Positions 1 to 5,383 of a DNA stretch of 5,501 nt are shown piece after piece. The DNA lies in assembly GCA_003453735.1 (NCBI GenBank), contig DMNE01000170.1, positions 1-5,501 of the forward strand. The letters run 5' to 3'. The stretch's first letter is position 1; every line of letters starts with the position of its first letter. Position numbers and translations under genes: made by a program. The notes beneath the pieces are model-generated. The model searched no databases. It saw nothing but the letters and a program-made list of their open reading frames with translations, and was not told the origin of the DNA. Origin of the DNA: Nitrospiraceae bacterium (lineage in GTDB: Bacteria; Nitrospirota; Thermodesulfovibrionia; Thermodesulfovibrionales; UBA9159).

Positions 1-807
1 GAGCTGACGGTCCGGCAGATGGATGCTGTAGCGGCGCATGCCTTCGTCCATGTCGCGCAGATAGTCGGTGCAGACCTGGTGGCCGAAGCCACGCGATCCG
101 GAGTGGACCAGCACCACGATCTGCTGCTCCTTGAGGCCGAGCACTTCGGCCACCTCGGGCGCGAAGATGCGCTCCACGTACTGGACCTCCAGGAAGTGAT
201 TGCCGCTTCCGAGGGTTCCCTGCTGCGCCCTCCCGCGTTCGTATGCTTTCTGGCTTATCAGATCCGGATCTGCCCCTTCAATACAGCCCCCTGATTCTAT
301 CCGCTCGAGATCAGAGGGATCACCGAGTCCCTGTTCAACGGCCCAGCGGGCGCCCTTCACAAGAAGTCGTCTTTCACTCTCTACGGTGAGCCGTATCTTC
401 CCCCGGGAGCCAACTCCGGATGGTATCTCGTTATACAGGACCCCTACGAGGTCCTTTAGCCTCGGAACGACCTCTTCTTTTCTGAGGTTGCTCCTGAGGA
501 GTCGGACTCCTCAATTTATGTCATATCCCACCCCTCCGGGAGAGATGACACCCTCCTTCGTGTCAAAGGCAGCAACCCCACCAATGGTAAAGCCATACCC
601 TGTGTGAATATCAGGCATTGCCAGGGATGCGGTCACAATCCCAGGAAGTGTTGCCACATTCGCCACCTGATCAATGGACTGACTCTCGAGCGCCTTTTCG
701 AGAATTTCATCAACGTAGATAATGCCCCTGACCCGCATTCCCGCTTTGTAATCGGCAGGAATCTCTACCTTCGTCCCATCAATCCTCCTGAGTTTTTCCA
801 AGCCCAT
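1..807 (-). CDS. rtcB: RNA-splicing ligase RtcB, apparent selenoprotein (N-terminal 269 residues, continues off the window)
   Basis: RtcB joins 2',3'-cyclic phosphate or 3'-phosphate RNA ends to 5'-OH ends using GTP and a dinuclear Mn site. The frame shows the family motifs [14 protein letters not shown] and [10 protein letters not shown], then an in-frame UGA at codon 99, then [20 protein letters not shown] and [12 protein letters not shown]. Metal-site residues Asp96, position 99, His204 and His235 match P. horikoshii Asp95, Cys98, His203 and His234 with a constant offset of one, so nothing is inserted or lost around the UGA. No other stop occurs in the frame. I read the UGA as selenocysteine. 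Start choice: the ATG at 807 has an AAGGGGGG Shine-Dalgarno six bases upstream, whereas the upstream in-frame ATG at 834 has none. The C-terminal part, including the guanylylated histidine, lies beyond the window. Archease lies 58 bases upstream. Codon usage changes sharply near 199-219 (see findings). Confidence 0.93.
460..499 (-). promoter_or_regulatory. Putative bacterial SECIS element
   Basis: Downstream of the UGA the mRNA can form GGAGCAACCUC (494-484) paired with GAGGUCGUUCC (474-464): ten of eleven positions pair, with one A-C mismatch. The nine-base apical loop AGAAAAGAA (483-475) has a G in its second position. The loop begins 27 nt after the UGA. Below a single bulged A (495), CCUC (499-496) pairs with GAGG (463-460), extending the helix by four pairs. 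Loop size, early loop G and UGA-to-loop distance all fit the usual description of bacterial SECIS elements, which recruit SelB with Sec-tRNA. Pairing was done by eye; no folding energy was computed. Confidence 0.72.
511..513 (-). other. In-frame UGA, predicted selenocysteine codon 99 of RtcB
   Basis: The minus-strand codons read GTG GGA TAT GAC ATA AAT TGA GGA GTC CGA, i.e. VGYDIN-stop-GVR. In RtcB proteins this place is the invariant Cys of the GxGxDINCGVRL motif, whose sulfur bridges the two Mn ions. Cys-to-Sec replacement is the classic signature of a selenoprotein. TGA ends other genes here (archease, fumarase alpha, aroF), so a general recoding of TGA is unlikely. A point mutation or base-call error from TGC/TGT is the main alternative. 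The downstream stem-loop argues against it. Confidence 0.85.
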
Positions 808-811
808 ACGC

Positions 812-821
812 TTCCCCCCTT
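812..821 (-). promoter_or_regulatory. Shine-Dalgarno sequence deciding the rtcB start
   Basis: AAGGGGGG followed by AAGCGT lies directly before the ATG at 807. The alternative upstream ATG at 834, which would add nine residues (MTACKGGKR), is preceded by A/T-rich sequence with no purine-rich match. The shorter start also puts the metal-site residues one position from those of P. horikoshii RtcB. Confidence 0.75.
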
Positions 822-865
822 TGCAAGCAGTCATACTTTATTAGCAAATGCACACTTTTTGCTCG

Positions 866-1282
866 TCATATGTCAAAAATAACATCGATTTCCCACTGAC
901 CACTGATATTTTCGATCCTCACTGCATGGTACGTCGCGGCTTTAATCAGTAGCCTCCTTTCATGCCTCTCCAGATCAAAGTCTTCACCCGACAACACAGC
1001 ATCGATCCGATTATTCTTCAATGACCCAATGCGTACGCTCTTGCCGATAAACCCATAGGTGTCAAAGTGGAATATCAATTCGTTGAGCCATGAAACGAGG
1101 AGTCCCTCCGGGGAATGGCTTTCCACCGCCACAACTATAGCCCGTTTCTCATGGATGCCTTCGAGGTCTGTTATGAGACTGTACATCCCCATGGCTGAAT
1201 TGATAAACGCCTCTTCAAGGGTGTTACCATAAGCCTTAATCCCTGCATCACCGGAGATATCGATAATCTCAAAGCCAGCCAC
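866..1282 (-). CDS. Archease, activator of RtcB
   Basis: Archease is a small cytoplasmic protein that speeds RtcB guanylylation and turnover and broadens its NTP use. The 138-residue length is typical. Family signatures: IDISGDAGIKAYGNTLEEAF (7-26, equivalent to the usual EHTADVGIRAYG-TLEEAF), MGMYSLITD (31-39), LLVSWLNELIFHFDT (61-75), KAATYHAVRI (114-123) and the extreme C-terminal VIFDI. The Asp residues of the N-terminal motif (D12), of LITD (D39) and of the terminal IFDI (D137) are kept; they fit the acidic metal site known in the family. The usual His-Thr-Ala of HTAD is Ile-Ser-Gly here. Start: GTG at 1282, the only reasonable start after an in-frame TAA 12 bases upstream. It has no Shine-Dalgarno. 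It ends in TGA 58 bases before rtcB, a classic archease-rtcB pair. Confidence 0.93.
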   Translation of the reverse strand: MAGFEIIDISGDAGIKAYGNTLEEAFINSAMGMYSLITDLEGIHEKRAIVVAVESHSPEGLLVSWLNELIFHFDTYGFIGKSVRIGSLKNNRIDAVLSGEDFDLERHERRLLIKAATYHAVRIENISGQWEIDVIFDI

Positions 1283-1288
1283 ACTTAA

Positions 1289-1317
1289 AGGTTATCACTC
1301 AGGAAAACACCAGTCAA
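1289..1317 (-). promoter_or_regulatory. Possible promoter for archease-rtcB, giving a leaderless transcript
   Basis: A -35-like TTGACT (1317-1312; five of six to TTGACA) is followed after exactly 17 bases by TAACCT (1294-1289; three of six to TATAAT), which is preceded by TGA in the extended -10 position. A start six to eight bases further on would fall at about 1283-1281, on the GTG start codon at 1282. That would account for the missing ribosome-binding site. The -10 is weak, so this is tentative. Confidence 0.4.
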
Positions 1318-1337
1318 TGAAGAGAAGGGTAGAGCGG

Positions 1338-1380
1338 AAAAAATCTTTAAAGGCCGGCCAGCGCTTATACCCGAACCGGC
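1338..1380 (-). terminator. Weak possible intrinsic terminator after the fumarase gene
   Basis: In the 108-base gap between fumarase alpha and archease, GCCGGUU (1380-1374) can pair with GGCCGGC (1358-1352; five GC pairs plus two G-U), with a long loop. Six T residues follow at 1343-1338. The T tract is separated from the stem by about eight bases and the loop is large, so efficiency would be poor. It may only attenuate readthrough into archease-rtcB. Confidence 0.25.
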
Positions 1381-1390
1381 AAACTGCTTT

Positions 1391-2233
1391 TCACCATATA
1401 AGCCGTGCCCTTCTACTTGCCCAGCAGGAAACGAAAACACTCACGCAGTACGACGATGTATGCCGATGATTGACTCCTATCTTTACGCCTAATGCGACGG
1501 TCTTGCCATCAAACCCTTCCGCGCCATTACCCAACCGATTTATTTCGTCCAAAAGGTTTCTTTCGAGTTCTCCAATGGCAGGGTATTCGCTGCTGTCATT
1601 CAGCCTTCTGAAAAGCTGCTGCCCGGCAAGCACAGAAACCTGGTCATCGGCAGCGCCTATCCCGATGCCGAGGACGTAGGGAGGGCAACCCTTCCCTTTT
1701 GTCTTCCTCACAGCGTCAAGGACACATTTTCTCACCCCTTCAAGGTCCCTTGAAGCGTTCAGCTCTTCGCGAGGTAACCGATACGTCTGCTCTGCGTTTT
1801 CGCAGCCATAGGCCCTCAGCATGAGATCTATCTTTAGCGTGTCGTCGGCTGTCTCTTCAAGGTATATGATCGGAAAACCGATGCCCGTATTGTCACCCGA
1901 GTTTTTGTCGGTAAGAATATCAATCGCATTTGGCTTGAGCGGAACCTTTTGCGTTGCTAGGACAGTCGCCTCCCGCACCGTATTTTTCAATTCGATATGG
2001 CTCAACCCTCGAGGGGCCTTGATGGAAAACACCGGCACACCGATATCCTGGCATACGGGTTGCGCCGACTGCCGCATACTCCGGATATTTTCGATGATTG
2101 CGGAGAGGGATTCCTTGCGGAGAGGGGATTCCTCAGATGCGTAAGCGCTTTTCAGCGCCTCTTCAACGTCCGGGGGGACAGAGGTGGCGGCCTTCCGATA
2201 CAGTTCTACAATGCCATCACGAAGTTTCAGCAC
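1391..2233 (-). CDS. Class I fumarate hydratase / L(+)-tartrate dehydratase-type alpha subunit (Fe-S hydro-lyase)
   Basis: Class I fumarases are oxygen-sensitive [4Fe-4S] enzymes that interconvert fumarate and malate; in many anaerobes they consist of separate alpha and beta subunits. The 280 residues match the alpha part: QPVCQDIGVPVF (58-69), KPNAIDILTDKNSGDNTGIG (100-119), KGCPPYVLGIGIG (181-193), FDGKTVALGVKIG (241-253) and a closing RHTSSYCVSVFVSCWASRR. Cys61, Cys183 and Cys270 are the likely cluster ligands. The usual GGGSEN motif reads AYGCEN (Cys144), which is divergent. No beta subunit occurs in the window, so the substrate is uncertain; tartrate, fumarate or a methylated dicarboxylate are all possible. 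Start: GTG at 2233, right after an in-frame TAG; an AGGA lies only about two bases away and GAGGA further up. It lies 47 bases downstream of the methyltransferase gene, probably in the same transcript. Confidence 0.85.
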   Translation of the reverse strand: MLKLRDGIVELYRKAATSVPPDVEEALKSAYASEESPLRKESLSAIIENIRSMRQSAQPVCQDIGVPVFSIKAPRGLSHIELKNTVREATVLATQKVPLKPNAIDILTDKNSGDNTGIGFPIIYLEETADDTLKIDLMLRAYGCENAEQTYRLPREELNASRDLEGVRKCVLDAVRKTKGKGCPPYVLGIGIGAADDQVSVLAGQQLFRRLNDSSEYPAIGELERNLLDEINRLGNGAEGFDGKTVALGVKIGVNHRHTSSYCVSVFVSCWASRRARLIW

Positions 2234-2280
2234 GTCCTATCTCTATTTCCTCGAAAAGTCCCTCGGCCGGCTTTCCTTCT

Positions 2281-3066
2281 CTACCTTGAGAGATCGGCAG
2301 GAGTGAATATCATCTCATCCCTGAAGGATTTTATCAGGTACACAGCCTTCTGTATCTCGGGGTCCAGTACGTCAACGATGGCCGCATCAAGGCTGGCACC
2401 CGCAAGATAATAGAGAAAAGAAGCGTTCACCCGAGATCTCAACCTTTTCGGCAAACCGACTGAGATGTTCGATATGCAGGCGATGGTGTTCATGGGCGGA
2501 TCGACCATCGCATTGAGCGCCTGCACGCACTCATGAGAGTGCACGATATGATCCTGTCCCATTCCCCGGCCGATATGCACCAGCGAGGGGTCCCCAAAGA
2601 GTCTTTCATTCGGGATGTCCGCTGCATTTGCCCTCTCTATTAATTCTTCAATGATCTGAAGCTTTGCCTCAAGGGTTGTCGGCACGGTCCCCTTTGAAGC
2701 CCTCAGAATCAGCGACGACTTCGACTTCGCAACCAGAGCTAAGAGTTCTTCCCCATGATCAGGTTCTGTTGCTGAAATGAAGTTGACGAGAGGAGGTTCC
2801 TTGCAGATGGGCAGACATCTCTTGATTGCCTCCAGACTTCTCGAATCGAGAGATATGCCTGCGATACTGTCACTAACCGCTTCGACAGCAAGAGGCAGCA
2901 TGTCTTCGTCGCCGACACCATCGAGCGAACATTGGACATTGATGAGTTCAGTGCCGGCATCAGCAAGCTCCTTCGCCATCTTTGCTATCGTTTTCTTGTC
3001 TTTCTTCCTTACCGCCTCAACATATGGCTTATTCCTGACATTCAGATTCTCGGCAACAACCATCAT
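2281..3066 (-). CDS. Methyltetrahydrofolate:corrinoid methyltransferase-like protein (AcsE/MeTr, pterin-binding TIM barrel)
   Basis: This family moves the N5-methyl group of methyl-tetrahydrofolate to the cobalt of a corrinoid protein, as in the Wood-Ljungdahl pathway. The length of 261 residues nearly equals that of the acetogen enzyme. Conserved features: VVAENLNV near the N terminus (cf. IIGERING), ISLDSRS with Asp74, VNF with Asn95, FGDP with Asp149, and CISNISVGLP with Asn190, the counterpart of the Asn that assists N5 protonation. SFLYYLAGASLDAAIVDVLD near 216-235 is the typical family C-terminal segment. Start: tandem ATG ATG at 3066 with GAGGGGG seven bases upstream. No corrinoid protein, CO dehydrogenase or other acs gene lies beside it, so its partner and physiological role are open. 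It is the first gene of the leftward block, behind an extended -10 promoter. Confidence 0.83.
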   Translation of the reverse strand: MMVVAENLNVRNKPYVEAVRKKDKKTIAKMAKELADAGTELINVQCSLDGVGDEDMLPLAVEAVSDSIAGISLDSRSLEAIKRCLPICKEPPLVNFISATEPDHGEELLALVAKSKSSLILRASKGTVPTTLEAKLQIIEELIERANAADIPNERLFGDPSLVHIGRGMGQDHIVHSHECVQALNAMVDPPMNTIACISNISVGLPKRLRSRVNASFLYYLAGASLDAAIVDVLDPEIQKAVYLIKSFRDEMIFTPADLSR

Positions 3067-3118
3067 AATGATACCCCCTCACTCAAAAAATAGAAGACAC
3101 GAAACGTTCTCTGCAGGG

Positions 3119-3127
3119 ATTATATCA
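3119..3127 (-). promoter_or_regulatory. Extended -10 promoter for the leftward methyltransferase gene block
   Basis: Minus-strand TGATATAAT (3127-3119) is a perfect TATAAT hexamer with the TGn extension. No good -35 hexamer lies at 17 bases; TTGTTC (3145-3140) lies 15 bases upstream. This is consistent with extended -10 promoters, which need no strong -35. Transcription would start near 3112, leaving a leader of about 46 bases before the ATG at 3066. Confidence 0.6.
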
Positions 3128-3285
3128 TAAATGCATTTGGAACAACAGCGCACTGTAAATAGCTGTCCCGCCGCCAGGGAAATCACAGACTTTGATCGTC
3201 CGCTTCGTCGTCGGTTTCCGGCTGAATAGGTTGTCAGCGTTTCCCCGGCACCATCGTTTCTTTGCATGTCGAACCTGCCTAACTT

Positions 3286-3314
3286 TTGCTATTTACCCTG
3301 CCTTTTTGTAGAAT
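3286..3314 (+). promoter_or_regulatory. aroF: Sigma-70-type promoter for aroF
   Basis: TTGCTA (3286-3291; four of six to TTGACA), a 17-base spacer and TAGAAT (3309-3314; five of six to TATAAT) lie just upstream of aroF. The predicted start near 3321 gives a leader of only about 20 bases. That is too short for an attenuator or riboswitch, so feedback control is more likely at the protein level. The 273-base intergenic region 3067-3339 otherwise holds only the divergent promoter and no convincing gene. Confidence 0.6.
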
Positions 3315-3339
3315 AGACAGACTAGAAAAGGAGCCAGCC

Positions 3340-4368
3340 ATGCTAATTGTCATGCAGCACTGGGCGACCGATTACGATATAGAACGGGTAAAAAAGACCA
3401 TCACGGAGATGGGCCTAAAGCCTGTTGCTATCCCGGGAGCGGAAAGGACCGCCATAGGCGTGATCGGGAACCAGGGGTGGGTGGAGGACTCGCCGCTGCG
3501 GACCATAAAGGGTATCCTGGAAATAATCCATGTGACCAAACCCTATAAACTGGTGAGCAGGGACTTTCATCCGTCAGACTCAGTCGTAAGACTAGGCGGG
3601 GAGGTGAAGGCAGGAGGAAAGTCACCTTTTCTTATTATTGCTGGCCCCTGCGCGATCGAAAGCAGGCAGCAGATATTCAAGACAGCGCGGTTTCTCAAAA
3701 AGCTTGGGGTACCCGTATTGCGGGGCGGCGCATATAAACCGAGGACGAGCCCTCACAGTTTCCAGGGGCTGAGGGAAGAGGGGGTGGCTCTCCTTGCTGA
3801 AGTCAGGAAAGAAGTTGGTATCTCGGTGGTTACAGAGGTAATGAGTCCCGAACATGTTGCGATGGTCGCCGAAAAGGTCGACATGTTGCAGATCGGAGCC
3901 CGCAATATGCAGAACTTTGACCTCCTCAAGGAGGTCGGCAGGACGAGAAGGCCAGTAATACTGAAGCGGGGACTCTCAGCAACTCTCGAGGAATGGCTGG
4001 CCTCGGCAGAATATATACTTTTTGAAGGCAATCCCAACGTTGTCCTCTGCGAGCGGGGGATAAGGACTTTCGAGACCGCTACCCGAAATACCGCGGACCT
4101 CTCCGTTGTTCCCCTTGTTAAAGCCGCTTCTCATCTGCCGGTGATTTTTGACCCGAGTCACGCAACCGGAAACAGGAGTTTAGTATCTCCTCTGGCTCTA
4201 GCATCAGTTGTTGTAGGCGCTCATGGAGTAATGGTTGAGGTCCATCCCGACCCGGAACATGCCCTCTCGGACGGACCACAATCACTGCAGTTCAAGGATT
4301 TTGAGAGGCTGCAGAGACAGCTTAAGGCGATGGCACAATTTATAAAAATGCCATCGAAAGGACTATGA
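3340..4368 (+). CDS. aroF: 3-deoxy-D-arabino-heptulosonate 7-phosphate (DAHP) synthase, type I-beta with N-terminal regulatory domain
   Basis: DAHP synthase condenses phosphoenolpyruvate and erythrose 4-phosphate in the first step of the shikimate pathway. The 342 residues comprise a ferredoxin-like domain (about 1-70, MLIVMQHWATDYDIERV to VTKPYKLVSR), as in the Thermotoga maritima enzyme, where it mediates tyrosine/phenylalanine inhibition, and a TIM barrel. Barrel motifs: AGPCAIES (101-108), GGAYKPRTSP (129-138), QIGARNMQN (184-192), LKRGLSAT (208-215), DPSHATGNR (271-279) and VEVHPDP (299-305). Metal ligands Cys104, His274, Glu300 and Asp311 match T. maritima Cys102, His272, Glu298 and Asp309 with a constant offset of two. 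Start: ATG at 3340 with AAGGAG seven bases upstream; an upstream in-frame ATG at 3286 lies inside the predicted promoter and is rejected. It overlaps the convergent rpe by six bases. Confidence 0.97.
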   Translation: MLIVMQHWATDYDIERVKKTITEMGLKPVAIPGAERTAIGVIGNQGWVEDSPLRTIKGILEIIHVTKPYKLVSRDFHPSDSVVRLGGEVKAGGKSPFLIIAGPCAIESRQQIFKTARFLKKLGVPVLRGGAYKPRTSPHSFQGLREEGVALLAEVRKEVGISVVTEVMSPEHVAMVAEKVDMLQIGARNMQNFDLLKEVGRTRRPVILKRGLSATLEEWLASAEYILFEGNPNVVLCERGIRTFETATRNTADLSVVPLVKAASHLPVIFDPSHATGNRSLVSPLALASVVVGAHGVMVEVHPDPEHALSDGPQSLQFKDFERLQRQLKAMAQFIKMPSKGL

Positions 4369-5022
4369 TCCGTATTCCCTTGCACGTTCCAGTTCCTGCA
4401 CCTTGCCGGTGAAGAGCTTATAATTTTCATCGGGATTTCCGTGAAGGAATATCCTGCTTCCGACACAGACGTAGTTAACTCCTATTTCAAAAAAGAGCTT
4501 TAGGTTATCGAGCGAAACCCCGCCATCGACCGCAATAGTCTTCGAAGAAAAGAGCTGCCGCGCTTTAGCGACCTTCTCGAGGACTTCGGGCTTGAAAGGA
4601 CTACCGTAGCAGCCGGGGTCAACAGTAAGAAACAGTAAGGTATCGACGTTAACAGCTATATCCGTGAATTCACCCGTCCTTGTTTCCGGCTTGATCGCCA
4701 TCCCCACGCGGAGTCCCCTTCCCCTTATCGTCTTGATGAGGTCACGATGGTCACCATCTGATTCATAATGGAAGATGACCATTTTGAGTCCTGGATGCAT
4801 GATGCTCTTTGCCAGCACTAAAGGATCCTTCGCCATCAGATGAACCTCAAAGGACAGGGATGTTCTGAGCGTATTGAGCTTTTCGGCAGAAAAACTTTTC
4901 GTCTCCACGAACATTCCGTCCATGATATCTATCTGCACATAATCGGCAAATGATTCCGCCTGTTTTAACCGTACAAGAAAATCATCAAAGTTCTCCGCCA
5001 GGAGAGAGGGGACTATTTTCAT
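4363..5022 (-). CDS. rpe: Ribulose-phosphate 3-epimerase homologue with altered metal site
   Basis: Rpe interconverts ribulose 5-phosphate and xylulose 5-phosphate in the pentose phosphate pathway. The 219-residue TIM barrel shows the family blocks in order: KIVPSLL (2-8), QIDIMDGMFV (30-39), EVHLMAKDP (59-67), GMAIKPET (107-114), LTVDPGCYG (132-140), AVDGGVSLDN (164-173) and VCVGSRIF near the C terminus. Catalytic Asp32 and Asp166 and metal ligand His61 are kept. The usual first metal-ligand His (HVDVMDG) is Gln30 here, and the usual VNPGFGGQ loop is VDPGCYGS. Activity or substrate may therefore differ from standard Rpe. Start: ATG at 5022 with GGGGAGGA about six bases upstream. The preceding pgl remnant ends 13 bases earlier with its stop within the Shine-Dalgarno region, suggesting translational coupling. 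The stop overlaps that of aroF. Confidence 0.88.
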   Translation of the reverse strand: MKIVPSLLAENFDDFLVRLKQAESFADYVQIDIMDGMFVETKSFSAEKLNTLRTSLSFEVHLMAKDPLVLAKSIMHPGLKMVIFHYESDGDHRDLIKTIRGRGLRVGMAIKPETRTGEFTDIAVNVDTLLFLTVDPGCYGSPFKPEVLEKVAKARQLFSSKTIAVDGGVSLDNLKLFFEIGVNYVCVGSRIFLHGNPDENYKLFTGKVQELERAREYGS

Positions 5023-5035
5023 CGCGATTCCTCCC

Positions 5036-5383
5036 CTAATCTTTTCCGGATAACTGTGACGCAGCTTCAGCGTCCAGCAAAAAGAGCAGATTTCCTTTCC
5101 GGGGCATAACCAGAGATGCCGGCAGTAAGTTATCTCTCTCTTCTATTACCGTTTTTACAATCGCTGCTTTATTCTTTCCGCTCACAAGGAAAATGACATT
5201 CTTTGCATCGTTTATCACCGGCAGCATCACCGTGATCCGATTATGCCGTTTTGCATCGAGCATTACTGCGGCTGCGAGGGCTCTTGTGCCCTTTAAAAGA
5301 GGACTCCCGGGGAATAGGGACGCTGTATGACCATCTTCTGTTCCAAAAAACATATTCAAATGTAGTCGAGCTACCCCGAACAT
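5036..5383 (-). pseudogene. pgl: 6-phosphogluconolactonase remnant (C-terminal half only)
   Basis: 6-Phosphogluconolactonase hydrolyses 6-phosphogluconolactone in the oxidative pentose phosphate pathway and is normally about 230-250 residues. Here only the C-terminal half is recognisable: EDGHTASLFPG (16-26, with catalytic-motif His19), HNRITVMLPVIND (47-59), VIFLVSGKNKAA (63-74, with Lys72) and LPASLV (87-92), followed by a normal C terminus. The N-terminal half with the FWGDER motif is absent. The frame upstream closes at TAA (about 5401-5403), and the other two frames give no clear continuation. The usual LGMGEDGHT reads FFGTEDGHT, so homology fails just before EDGHT. An ATG at 5383 with GAGGCGG before it could start a 115-residue product. 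It probably lacks activity, unless the break is an assembly fault. It precedes rpe by 13 bases. Confidence 0.72.

Noticed and set aside
19..607. Plus-strand open frames opposite rtcB
   Set aside because: They mirror conserved rtcB codons on the other strand and show no family resemblance.
805..834. Upstream in-frame ATG (834) as the rtcB start
   Set aside because: No ribosome-binding site precedes it; the ATG at 807 has AAGGGGGG at ideal spacing and fits reference numbering.
511..834. A complete 107-residue truncated RtcB ending at the UGA
   Set aside because: The same frame continues for another 170 codons with RtcB motifs and exact metal-ligand spacing, so the UGA is better read as recoded.
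3079..3267. A 62-codon leftward frame upstream of the methyltransferase
   Set aside because: It contains the extended -10 promoter and the methyltransferase leader, has no Shine-Dalgarno and no recognisable sequence.
3286..3339. N-terminal extension of DAHP synthase from the ATG at 3286
   Set aside because: It would begin inside the predicted -35 box, and the family N terminus matches the ATG at 3340 with its AAGGAG.
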